Assembly: GCA_024336345.1 (NCBI GenBank)
Contig: JANFOG010000008.1
Span: forward strand, 868,001-932,000
Direction of reading: 5' to 3'
Length of the DNA stretch: 64,000 nucleotides
DNA from: Mariannaea sp. PMI_226
Lineage: Eukaryota > Ascomycota > Sordariomycetes > Hypocreales > Nectriaceae
Positions 1-11,345 of this stretch are shown one piece after another (the stretch's first letter is position 1; every line of letters starts with the position of its first letter). Made by a program: the position numbers and the translations under genes. Under the pieces are notes generated by a model that searched no databases, was not told where the DNA came from, and saw only the letters and a list, made by a program, of their open reading frames with translations.

Positions 1-954
1 TGACGGTCGGCGCCCTTCTTGGTCAGCACTACCATGCGGATGACACCACCTGAGCTGCCATCCCACTTGATAGCTTCCCTCAGCGCTCCCTTGACAAAGT
101 CAACGGCCTCAGCCTCCTCCATTCCTTCTTCCCAGTTCGCATCGCAGTAACCGTAAATGTATGTCGAACCCGAACCACCAATAGCGTATGCTTGCTTGTG
201 GAGGGAACCACCCAGAGGGATGGAATAGACTTGTCCACCGAATCGCTCGTCCCATCCAGCAATAATCAGGCCAGCCCTATTTTGTGTATCAATTGGTTAG
301 TTGCTGTGTTGTGTTCGGGGGGACATGCAAGAGCGGTGGGCCAACTTACGACAAGCGGTCCTTGTTGGCATAGCAGATCTCCTGGAAGATGGAGGCGGCA
401 GTTTGTGTCATAGGGGGCTTTCCGTTCTGCATGGCAAACAGGCCAAGCTGATACTGGACAATGTCCGCCACAGCTTGGGTATCGGCGGCCGAACCGGATC
501 GGCAGCACCAGATGGTATCGTGTACTCTCGTCAGCTTGTCCGTCACTCGGTTCGCAATGTAGGATCCAGTTGTGGTTCGTGAATCAGCACCTGATATTGT
601 TAGAAACCCTTTGATAAATGATGCAGATCAATCTGCATACCCAGAATAACTCCATCCTTAAAAGTAACGGCCATACTGCAATTTATGTTAGGCTATGTGT
701 CGTCATAACATGAGGAGGGCGGGCAAATGCATACATTGAGGTACCTAGGCTGGACAGCAGTCAGTAAACATTCGAGCTGAAAATAGTGACACATGACACT
801 CACTTGACCTCGCCCTTCTTCAAACGATCCATATCAACATGGATTCCATCTAGAATCATCCTGTTAGCCATCATATCGACGACTCTCGAAGCTGGTTATG
901 CTAGGTAGCTCTCCACATACCCTCGTTCAATACTCCAGCGTTGCCGAATTCCAT
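1..954 (-). CDS. pre3: 20S proteasome beta-1 subunit (PRE3-type, caspase-like), C-terminus cut off
   Basis: N-terminal-nucleophile protease subunit of the 20S proteasome, responsible for the caspase-like cleavage in cytosol and nucleus. Minus-strand exons by splice sites and frame: 921-954, 804-849, 735-749, 641-675, 350-590 and 1-276, running off the left edge. About 215 residues are visible, so only a short C-terminal tail is missing. The propeptide ends in a Gly-Thr pair (G29/T30); T30 is the catalytic Thr1 and is followed by SIMAV. The motif GADSRTT follows, then [12 protein letters not shown] and a [10 protein letters not shown] segment typical of beta-1. The third exon is only 15 nt and encodes the LGTSI stretch that includes the catalytic residue. 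The ATG at 954 begins MEFGNAG. Two CACGTG boxes lie about 180-200 bp upstream. Identity is firm; exon edges come from reading alone. Confidence 0.93.
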
Positions 955-1468
955 TATGTCGAGCTGTGTGGTTTATTCGATAATTGTTCGTAGAATTGAA
1001 TAGAACTTTGGTCGCCAGTTTATGATGAGAGTTGGTAAGTGTTTCAGTGGTGTCGTCGGCTGCTTGGGGAGGCTAGAGCTATGATGAGCTCAAGGCAGCT
1101 CTGAACGCGCAGTCGTAGCCCGACCCGCAGGCGGTCACGTGCTTTATCACGTGCGCGTTCTGGTCTCCCAGAGCTTCAACGACCGTTGGACGAGGGTCCT
1201 TGTTATGACAGAAAGACTATGTAGGTCATTTTAGGGGTGTGGAGGGGTAGGTAAATTCATGAGTTCGTTCTTAGCATAATCCTATTCTATGTTTTGGGAG
1301 TATCTACCCGTGACGAAAATCCATTGTGAGAAAGATGGATGCAGCTTTGATACGGAACAAGTCGCGCCATATTATTCTGAAGTTCTGCCAAGGCCAGCCT
1401 TTAAATAATCCCTAGGCAAACGCCAAACTATCCAAAGAAAAAATACGTAGTATACACATGTTGACCCT
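955..1468. other. Spacer between pre3 start and erv2 stop
   Basis: About 510 bp holding the pre3 promoter side and the erv2 3' end, both genes being on the minus strand. Apart from the paired CACGTG boxes and a TACGTAGTATA word at 1444-1454, I see no further gene or RNA. Confidence 0.6.
1135..1154. promoter_or_regulatory. Two direct TCACGTGC boxes upstream of pre3
   Basis: The 8-mer TCACGTGC occurs at 1135-1142 and again at 1147-1154, separated by TTTA, giving a 12-bp period. CACGTG is the core bound by basic helix-loop-helix factors of the Cbf1/Pho4 type. The pair lies about 180-200 bp above the pre3 ATG and beyond the erv2 stop, so pre3 is the likely target. Binding is inferred, not shown. 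Confidence 0.5.
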
Positions 1469-2208
1469 TCAGTGCTTGTGTAGCTCCTGTTCAGGCTGTT
1501 CGGCCTGTTCAGTTTTCACACTTTCAACGGCTTCGGGACTCGTCTGGGTTTCCTTGCCTCCCTCCTCGCCCTCCTTCTTCTTCTCGTCACCACACCCGCA
1601 GTCATAAAAGTCACCGATCTTTGAGCAGTCAAACGTGGGCTTGTGGACCCTCTCGTTGACAAGGTTATGCATGAAGCAAAGCCAGCCCGCTGCAGCGTTG
1701 CGACTGCTTGTCTGAGGCGGGTATTGAGCCAGAATCCCACGGAAGTGCTTGGCGCACTGGCCGCAGGGGTATAGGCGGGCGAACAGGTGCATGAAGGTAT
1801 CGAGGGCCATGCGATCTTCTTTCGTGGGCTTATCGGGGAAGCGAGCCATCATCGTATGTAGGAATTTCCAGGTGGCATGGCCAAGCTCAGCCCTGTGGAA
1901 GGATAGTTAGCAGCTGCCAGTATGTGGTGGGAAAGACGGGGGCGGCTTCTTCAGGGAACGTACTTAAGCGTCGCATTCTCCAGCTTCGGGGCGATGGACT
2001 CGCCATCGAGAAACCCTTCGGGAAGGGCGCCAATATCTACGGAAAAGTCGGGTTTCTCGCCTTCTTTCAGGGGGTCGCTCGTCACTGGCTTCTCGAAAGC
2101 CGGTGAGGGCGCAACGCTGCTTGACGGGCCGGAGAAGAGATAAGACAGGGTGCAGAAGGCCACGAGGACCAACACAAAAGTCAGTGTGAGATGCTGTCGC
2201 CGCGCCAT
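1469..2208 (-). CDS. erv2: ERV2-type FAD-linked sulfhydryl oxidase
   Basis: FAD enzyme that makes disulfides using oxygen, expected in the ER lumen. Two exons, 1964-2208 and 1469-1892, encode 222 residues. Residues about 8-27 form a signal-anchor helix, then a low-complexity stem, then the Erv/ALR domain from about residue 83. Visible landmarks are W90 in HATWKFLH, the redox pair C125-G-Q-C128 in the YPCGQC motif, the HNLVN flavin-contact motif, and the structural pair C154/C171. A CGC (C180/C182) follows, matching the C-terminal shuttle disulfide known in yeast Erv2; this favours Erv2 over mitochondrial Erv1. The tail is rich in E, K and Q. The ATG at 2208 is the first in frame that supplies the anchor. 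Donor GTACGT and acceptor CACAG fit. Confidence 0.92.
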
Positions 2209-4958
2209 TGTGGAAGTCAGTGAGTGGAATGGAGGATGGTCCTCCGTTGTTGTACAGAAGAAAGATTCATGATTCTCATCAGTGGAAATCAAAGCCCTGG
2301 GGGGGCTGTCCCACGTTCCAGAAGGGGCGACACCCAGCGCAGCGTCCAAGTATCAGGCGAGGCTCTGCAAATCAAAAGCTGGCTGGGCCAATAGCGCGGA
2401 TCCCAAGGCAATAGCCTGCTTCGTTTGGTGCACTCTGGCCAAACGCGTAATCTAGTATCGAACAACACTGTGGGGCCGTCCTTCACCCGCTCCGATGCGG
2501 GTGGATCCGCCGTCCGGAAGAGACCGAACCTCGACCGTTGTAATTGTCAACTGGGTGAGCCCACCTGTCCAATGTTGCGTCATATAGGAAGGGTTATCAA
2601 GGCTCTTTCTCTTTCTCTTTTTATATGGGATAGGAACCCTCTCTTAGTCTTCCCCCGACATGCCAAAGGCTACTGAGCAGAGGACAAACCCCATACTCAG
2701 GTGTGTGCATCCACCCTCCCACCCGAACACAGCTATCTTGCAGGTGTACTCGTAGCCCGTTCCCTTGAATCGAACTGTACCGAGCTTGTCCATCGGTGAT
2801 TGACCATTCTGGGGGTACTTCGAATATATATGTAGCAATAAGACCCTTCCCCGCAAGTGCTTATGTGGCCAATCTGGCATTGACCTGACCCTAACTCCAA
2901 CCCCAATCCCCCCTCGCTAAAGGGCGCTCCATACCATGGGCCATTATTGGAATCAAAGGGACCTCTATTACATATATCGCCTATTCACAGTGTGCTTTGG
3001 TTTGCCCGTTGGCCTTACTATTCTATACTTGCATGGTAGCCAAGTACCGGGTGAAGTGGTTCTATATGCATAGCGTGTCTCATATTCAACTCACCAACAG
3101 CGATCTCGGTCTACTGAGATCCCCCGTAGTAACTAATTGTCAATAATTCTGTTGTCATCGCAATTTTTTCTTTTGTATATAGATATTCTAGAATGACATT
3201 TCTTCTCGGTACAGAGACAACATAACACTGAGACCATGTTTCCTCCCAATGTTGCTACCAAAGCAGAACAATCAGCATAGATCAAAACAACGTGGTACCA
3301 TCGTGGGATATATCAATAACCGAGAAGTCAGCTACCCTATACCCACCGCAATGCAAAATGCAAACTCCAAGTCCATCACAGAGGAATCATGAACGAGTAG
3401 AAATAAGCCAACGCAACTTGTTTGATACATAAAGGAGCTTGATTGATCTTTCAGTGTAGTCTATGGAATACGAAGAAGGCCTGTGAATGCCATCTGGCTG
3501 TCGAGTCTATCGAACGTAAGGATTGCAATCCAAGACAGATATCGCAAGCCACAGGGTTTGAAATATGAATTCGTTGAGTGCATGATTACGAACCAATCCT
3601 AAGTATACCTAGAGCGTAATGGAGAAAAACAGATTGCCTTACAAAGGCATAAAAAGTACCAAGGGGCAGAATTCGGGCCGTGTACTATCCAAAGCTATGC
3701 CTACTAGGCATCATGATGCATCACATCAACCCTCAGGTTCCAACTTTACACCGCCCTCGCTCACTTTGTCTGTTGCCTGCCCCTCCCCCGCTGTAGAAAG
3801 GAATTCAACTTTGGAATCATCGAGGGGCAATAGTCTCGGCCTCTCGGCCTCGTCATTCCAACAAAGAGGGGAAGAACAAAGGGATTGAGTCTCATCCCGC
3901 CACATCTGTGACGTATTAAATTCCATGAAGAGGAAGAAAAGCAAACTGACGAGGGATGAAGGTGAGAATGGCCCATTGAGAACTCAGTAAAGACCAGATA
4001 TTACACGGTGAAACTGATGACGGATGGATTCCTTTATTGATGGTACTGTGCACATGATATCTAAGCACATCTACTACATGAAGTCGCTAGAGTAAGATGG
4101 GGGAAGCTGCACAATTGAACATCGCGCAATCTTCGATATTGGATGAGATACAGTAGAAATTAGATAACAAGGGCAGCAAGATTCCGTATGCGAGGACGTA
4201 AACGAATGAATTCCCCAAGCGGTTCAAATTTTCCTACGAGTGGAAGTTGTGGCCTCTTTTCGGCCATGAGACAACTACGGGCCGAACAAACATCAACATT
4301 GAGAAGCAACCGCCAACTGGTCTGGCCACCGACCAAGGGATACATGCACGACCAGTCATAATCCATACCAATAACATTCCTCCTCAGAGACAAGACAGGT
4401 CTAACTTCATCACAATGCTTCGGGAGGCTGCGAGACATACAGTGGACCTTGATGATTCAGATGACGGGCTGAGAACAAGGCGTTCGCGATGCAGACTGGA
4501 TGGCTTAGACAGGACATGAGACGCTGGTGAACTGTCTTAGGACGCGTCCCGCGCGGGTTAGAACAAACCTACATGGTAGTCTACGTACGAATCGATAGAC
4601 AAGGGGGTGCGTGAAGACCAAACGTGTCTGGCAGTTGAGTTGAGTGAGAGAGGGAGAGAGAGCTGAACCAGCACAAGTTGTCTCGGGACTAATGGAGCAC
4701 AGGCCAGTGCTGTAAAGTAATGACGACAAAGACAGTCTCTGTAACGGCGCTGTAATGAGGAGAAGATAAAAAGGTTCTGCCGGTCCTTTAGGCTTGCATT
4801 AGCACTGTATTCACCTGCACTTTATTTAGACACCAGAGCTTCCTGAAAGAAGCGGTGCGCCTGAAATACAGGTAGAGTGCGGTGAGGGTCGAGTTAGTGC
4901 TGGCGGTGGGTTTGGTGGAGTGTTTCCTTTGTTGTTCTTGGTTGCGGCGAGCCAAAGT

Positions 4959-4976
4959 CCCCCCCCCCCCCCGGGG
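4959..4976. repeat. C14-G4 homopolymer junction
   Basis: Fourteen cytosines run directly into four guanines, so the block can fold back on itself and is prone to slippage. It lies in the gap between erv2 and msb2. Confidence 0.85.
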
Positions 4977-5536
4977 CTCCCTCGAAAGGTGAATCATTTT
5001 GACAAAACCCCAGACGTTTTCTAACAATTTCTTGATGAAGGTGGATAATAAATACTCAAGTGCGGTTATATGGGCGGCTAGGGTAAAAAAAAAATTAAAG
5101 AAAATAAAGAAAATAAAGAGGGCCGCAAGGCTGCGGGGAATCGATAGGTTCAGGTTAAGAAAGCCACAGATGGAAGGATGATTATGACGAAGTCACGATA
5201 ATTCGGATACATACTATGGATTGCACCCGTAATCGTGCGCTGCCAAGGTATGGTTCAGGTTATTGGCGAACTAGTTGAAAAAAGGCGTCGGCTGTCGTGG
5301 GGTGGTCATACCAGCACACCACCAGTTTGGACAAGACCTCTCCCGATTTGGTTCGACGCCTGCCGGACAACTTCGTATTTCTTTTTTTATTCCGTTGACT
5401 ATCCTGCTAAGAGTTGGTCATGGCGCTGATGATGAACAATAACCACTTTGCACTCAAACGTGTGCCAGGTGGGAAGTGGGAGGTGGGAGGTCGGTGCTTC
5501 AGGTGAGTCGGGAGTGGGTTGGATGGATGAAGGAAC

Positions 5537-5584
5537 GAATGAATGGCGGAATGAATGAATGAGTGAGTGAGTGAGTGAGTGAGC
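5537..5584. repeat. GAAT/GAGT tetranucleotide microsatellite
   Basis: GAATGAAT is followed after a short break by three GAAT units and then five GAGT units plus a partial unit. The step from GAAT to GAGT is a single A-to-G change that has been propagated along the array. Confidence 0.85.
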
Positions 5585-8500
5585 GCTGGCTGTCACAATG
5601 CTCCTGTAAGCCACTTCGAGAACACGGAGGACTTGATAGTTCGATGCAGCCGGCATGGGGGCATGACTAGAACCAAGCGGGAGTTCAGGTGCGTCTAGCC
5701 GACTTGGTTCTCCCCGTATCTGCAAGATCGTCGTGTTCTGGCCTGGGTCTATGTATAGATGCGGAGCGAACTGAAGCTAAGGGATGCACAATTGGCACAA
5801 AAAAACATGTGGTGGTGAAGAAAGAAGGGGTCCAGGGCAGGACAGGCTACCAATAACGTCCAGCATGCACAATATTCGACTGCTGATGTGCATGATAAAG
5901 AAAGCATTCTCACCGTCGGAGTGACTCTCGGCTGTCGGGGGGAATAGAAGTCGCGCTGCCTGAAGGACGACAAGCGGAGGTTCTTCCCCTTCCCTACCCT
6001 TCTTCCGTCATTTTTCTTTCTCAGCTGAGCTGGTCCTGAGCCCATCTGATAATAACATTGTGCGATTATAGGGAGTCTTATTTAACTACCTTAGGTAGAG
6101 TATCCGTAGGACTTTGGGGTGTTGGTGTTGCTGTCGCCCTTCCCCTAATTATCATATGGAACCCGAAGCACGAGATAACGAGCGGCATTCATTGAGGGGA
6201 ACGTGGTACACACTATGTGCGTGTTTGATGACCCGCCCCTGGTTCTGCTATGCGTATGTGCTTCGTAAAATTCGGTCTAATATCGCAATTGAGTACATGG
6301 TAGTATGTCGAAGCTGACGACCTAGCATCTACGAAGAGTTGTGAATGTCACTGAGTATCAGGTATGACTCAGGCGGGCCCAAAAATTCCCTTTTTTTTTT
6401 TTTTTTTTCTCTCACGGCATTAGGTCATGGTGTCGCCAGTCTTGGGCCATCCAGTGAGCTGTACAGCGTACGGATCAAAAGCAAGGGAAATGAAAAGGGA
6501 CTGGAAAAAGAAAATCGTATGTAGGGTAATTATGAGGCAAAACACGATCCATACGACCATGACGGAAGCCACTCCATTCTTCGCGCTGCCTGCTGCACGC
6601 AGATGGGACGCGCAATGACGGGACGGGACCTTACCCAGCCGAAAGAAAAGCGTTGTGTGTGCCTGTTCCCGTCCACGTGGAGTCGCGGAATTCGCTACTG
6701 GGCCACCGTGCATGGAGTTTGGTGAGCAACATATGTGTGGTGCGTCACAATCAATATCCATATCGTGTAATATATACGTAGTAGTGATGCTGTTGAAAAA
6801 AAAAAAAGCGCGTACTCGTGTACTGAGCACTGTACGATACACGATGCATAGAGTAATTATTGCTGAGCCGATTGGGTCTCCGGCTTGGTGGGCTGTTTAT
6901 TAGGTATAGGCAGTCGACTTACATTAGGTACACTGTATTCACGTACGTATAGAGTACCACAGAGCTAATTTTCCTTGTCCTCTTGTGTCTTGCTCAGCCA
7001 CGCATTGAACCTCAGCCCTGGCTTTTATGGGAAAGGATACCGTAGTATCAGTTGAAACCCTGAGCTGGGATGCCTGGGTCCTTCCAATACCGGTAGTCTC
7101 AATGCCTCAGCTGTGATAAAAATAAAGAGATCTGAGTAGTTGATGGCATGGAAAAGGAGATGCCTAGGATGGTAGTAGAATACCTGGACACAGTATGTGC
7201 CTCCGGTGCTTTCTCCTGATGTCAGGTGATTCATAGACGCCTCCTTCGTTTACAGGGCGCGAAGAATTTATTGCGTAAGGGGTGGATAGGAGGCACAGTA
7301 ATCTGTAGAGTCAGTAAAGAACCAACTCATGCCTTCTTTACCGAACCATGGAGAATCAGGATCCATGATGTCTCAGAGAGGACACGGACAGCCCGGGTTT
7401 GGCCAAGGGAACAAGGCAGAGAGCCACCACATGGTCTTTATCCCTCTTTTCTTCATGGATATGATCAATCTGGCGTTATGTATGGCTGTCAAAAATGACC
7501 TCCAGTACATACTATATGTAATACGGTATATAATTTTTTTTTCGTCTGCGCTTATTCGAGCCTTATTGCATCGTGATTACGGGACACGACGTATAAGTCC
7601 TGTGTAATAACCAAGCCCACAAAATACCTTTGTCACTTGGCACCTTGCAAGCCCACCAGACTCGCAGTCATTGCTTCGTGCTACGACAAAAGGTATGTAT
7701 CCGTATGTAATCTGTACGTAGTACGTACATAGTAGTTGCTGCTGGCGAGCCTGGGGGGAGGGTAGGGGAGGGGACCAGGGCAGCGCTAGAGACCCGACGA
7801 GGGGGAGATAATTAAAGGCACAAGCCCATTGACGCTTTGAGACGAGCTAGAGGCGTCCCATGCCGCTCTCCTATTCGCTGTCCAGTTTCTGTTCCTGGTT
7901 TGCGGCGCGATGCGCACGGGGGGTGGCCCCTCGGTTGGCGTCCATGTGGAACCTCCATGTGGGACTCCCCGACCAGGGGCTTCAGTGCGAAGCTTCCACA
8001 GCTGGTTATGTGGCCGAGCAATTTACCTCTCGATTCCCGACTTGTCGGCTTGGGAGTATCGCCGACAACCAACCCTGCAGTCTTGAAGTCCTCATGTCCT
8101 CGTGCGCAACGGCTGGCCGAAAGGGATATTCCCTGCTCCTCATCTGACACTCTCCCACAGTCCCGAAGCTAGAGTAGCCCAGGCTATTGGTCCGTATAAA
8201 ATTGTGTGTTGATTTATGTGTACATGAACACGAAATGTAGACACAATGCTTCATAACAAGGCTTCCCAAGCGCTCTTCAATTTGGAGGGGTTGTTATTTC
8301 TTTCCCTCCTTTTTCTTTCCTTGCCTTTATGCTGTGATACTATCAATTATCACATCCCATCCAGGCATGGCGTTCTGGAATCATCAGCCCCAAATTGTTC
8401 CATCGCGTCAAGCCGGGCTGGCTGGGCATGCCTTGAAGCGAAATAACCAGTTCCGCGTAGGCCAACCAGTTCATGCCGTCTTGGATGCTCTGCACCCGGC

Positions 8501-9700
8501 TCGTTGACCGATCTCGCCTGGCTCATTTGGTGCAAGAAGGAGTTTGACTTCTTTGGGTGCGATGCTCTCCATAACTACTATGTAGAATCAAAACTGGCTG
8601 CCCGCAGCGCGCCTGATTGACACCCAGCTAACTTTACTGGCCCACAAAGGCGAGTGAAAGGTATTGTCATTTGGAACTTAGGACTGCTTTGCTCATAGAG
8701 CTGGAAAACACCTCACAGCGAGGCGTTGTCTGTATATCTAGCACAGAAGAGTAATTGACTTTTACCGAAATGCCACCGCGCTATAACAGTACTACGTAGA
8801 GACTTATTCCTCATTCCCAACTACTACCTCCAACGGTGCGCACCTGCAGCCGACAAAGCCAATAATCGTACACACAGCGTCTGGAGTGCAGAGTAATTCT
8901 CTGGTACCTGAACTGCCCGGGTGGACGTAGCAGGTTCACTGACTACTGTACAGGGCATAGGACCAATGCCCTGAAGGCAGGCATGGAGGCGTGGTGAAGA
9001 TGAACATGACAAGGTGTCCCTGGCCTTTATCGTGCCTCACCATTCCCTCAAGAGGCTTAGCATGCTTCGTCGCCCCATCTCGAGCCAATAATTAGGCATA
9101 ATATTGATCCGTTCTCCATTGGTCCCTGGCACAATGAAAAAAATGACCCACATATCGAAATTTCCACAACCCCCCATCATCAACTCCTCGCAACGCAGCC
9201 AAAGCACAAGAAAAACGCACTCCAGCCCACATTGGCACCCGCCTGGACCCAATTGCCCCGGCAGATGAGAGACATGGACCAGTGTTTGGGGAGCAAACGC
9301 TACGCCTACGTCGGGCGTTGGACCGACGCCGGTGTCGCATTTTGGTTTGCTATTTCTTCATGTTCTGGGCAGAGTATCGCATTAATCACCATGTGAAGCA
9401 GATTTAGGAAAAGAGCTCACAACTAGAATGTTGCGGGAGCAAAGCACAACAAAATGGAACATGTCAATTACAGTCGCTCGTTGGCTTGATACAATGTACA
9501 GCCATAGCACGCGGTCTGTGACGTGCGAAATAGAGGGGGACACATGGCCTTTCTAGCCACACCCTGACAGAGTCTGACCCCCTCCACTCTTTGTGCCAGG
9601 ACCCAACCTCCTTTGACAGAGTCCACCATTGCAATTTCCACAGCAAGAAACCATCGACCTGGTCCACTCTCGCCCTCCACCAGCGTCCTCCACTTCATTC

Positions 9701-11345
9701 ATGGTACCTTTGTTCCTGAAATGCCTGGTTTGGGCTGGGGCCGCTGGCCATTCCGGTACACCCCTAAGTCTGTGCCATTACAGTGCATGAGCGTGCGAAC
9801 AACAACGAGGGACAGACACTCTCCGTCAACATAATGGCATAGGGGAGTGGAGAACAAGGGGGGGGAGGGGTCTTCTTCTTCGTCATCCCTGAGACCTCCT
9901 CAATCGACCCATCCGTATGTTTCTCTAGATAGTGCGAAACTTGGAACCGTCGCCTTGAGTACATTTATTTGGTATTCTTGCACACTCAGAAATCTCGTAT
10001 CTGCTTGCCCAGCTTCGTGTACTTTGCCAAGCCAGACAACAGTGCGACGTCAAGAGAGAGTGCATCCTCAAGCACCTGGGGGTCTCTCTGTTTCAAGCGC
10101 CTCTCAAAGACGGGCCAACCTTGTACTCTCGTCTAGTCCACATTGTCGCTTGCCATCAGGCATTTTGCTCCCCTCTTTCTATCGAATCTCCATCTTTGTA
10201 TTATTACGGTGCATTTGGACGATGCAACGTATTTCCTCCTCGTCTACTTACCGACCTACCTTAGGGAGCATCCTACAGGAGAACTTGCCGGCCCTTCGCA
10301 CCTAGGACTCTCCCACACCCACTCCAACATCCACACACCACCACCCATGCTCGATTCTCCTGCTAGGCCATCTCGCTCTCTCTTTCTTCAGTTGACTCTG
10401 CTCTGGTCAATCTCCCACCCTCCTGGTGCTTGCCACCCCTTGTCCCTGTCGTGTTTCCATGCCTGTCATCTCCCCATTCGCCCTCATTCCTTCCCTTTTG
10501 GCATAGCCCTGTCCTTGTCCCTTCTTTTCCTCCAACCCTTTTCCTTTTCCCTTCCTCTCGTTTTCCTCTCCACACCGACCTCACCTGCTCCGACAAGCTC
10601 CCAAGGCGTCGTCGCCCGTCATTCTCGATTCTCGACAGCGTTCCCTTTGCGCCCACGCCGATTCAGAGTCGTTCCGTCACCCGTTAATGTCCGTCCAACT
10701 GTAGGACCTCTGGAGGTCTCACGGGATAATAGCAAATGCTGGCATACGATTGAATCCGACCGAATCCCCCTTTTCCCTCGAATTCGATCTAATCACCCAG
10801 CTCACGACCGACAAAGAAACCATCACGGATAATTCTGAATTCTGACGACCAGCGCCTGTGTTGAATCTTTCTTTCGACGAATTTTCGTCAATTCACTCCT
10901 TTATCTTGATTAAAAATCGCACATACACTCCGCTTTACGCAAGCTATATGTGAGTGCCGGACTGGTCCATCTTTCTTTCATCTCGACTTGGGTATTAGCG
11001 GTGGTTACGATGATCACTGTGGGAGATTTGTCATGGTGTTGTGCAGTATTTCCTGGCTAGGATTATTGATGGCTTATTGCAGAGGATCTGCATGGATTGG
11101 CGTTGAGGGCGTGATTGCGAGGAAGTGGCAGACAGCTAACGGAGTATCTACAGACTACACTCGTTGACATTTATTGTCAAGTACATTCGCTGCATCTGGC
11201 CCTGACAGTGAGTTGTTGAGATTTCAACAACGGCTTGATATCCGCTAATTGGAATCCCAGTATATTTTACGTCTTCCGACGGCTATCGTTAGATTTTCAC
11301 CATATCGCACATACACCAAAACTAGAAAAAAAAACACAATTCGAA
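9701..11345 (+). promoter_or_regulatory. Promoter and spliced 5' leader of msb2
   Basis: About 1.6 kb upstream of the msb2 ATG. Positions 10300-10680 are strongly CT-rich, as is common near fungal transcription starts. Two likely leader introns are visible: 10950-11153 (GTGAGT donor, GCTAAC branch point near 11135, CAG acceptor) and 11208-11260 (GTGAGT donor, GCTAAT branch point near 11244, CAG acceptor). Between the second acceptor and the msb2 ATG at 11346 there is no ATG. Several ATGs exist further upstream, so uORFs depend on where transcription starts, which cannot be read from the sequence. Confidence 0.5.

Larger units (their letters stand above)
2209..9700. other. Long gene-poor gap (about 7.5 kb)
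   Basis: No open frame here shows a recognisable domain or convincing coding pattern; most are short and overlap others on both strands. It contains simple sequence: C14 followed by G4 at 4959-4976, a GAAT/GAGT repeat at 5537-5584, T18 at 6391-6408, and the 13-mer TACGTAGTACGTA at 7715-7727. A GC-richer patch at 7812-8172 is open in several frames on both strands but has no family match that I recognise. Non-coding RNA genes or small unannotated genes cannot be excluded from sequence alone. Confidence 0.5.

Noticed and set aside
3726..3944. Minus-strand frame ending in an acidic tail
   Set aside because: The end looks faintly like a protein C-terminus, but no upstream exons with family features could be joined to it.
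7812..8172. GC-rich patch open on both strands
   Set aside because: Three overlapping frames are equally long with no family match; most likely composition, though a relic cannot be excluded.
10143..10832. 229-codon frame before msb2
   Set aside because: It is Ser/Pro/Leu-rich because of the CT-rich tract, overlaps other equally long frames, and has no domain.
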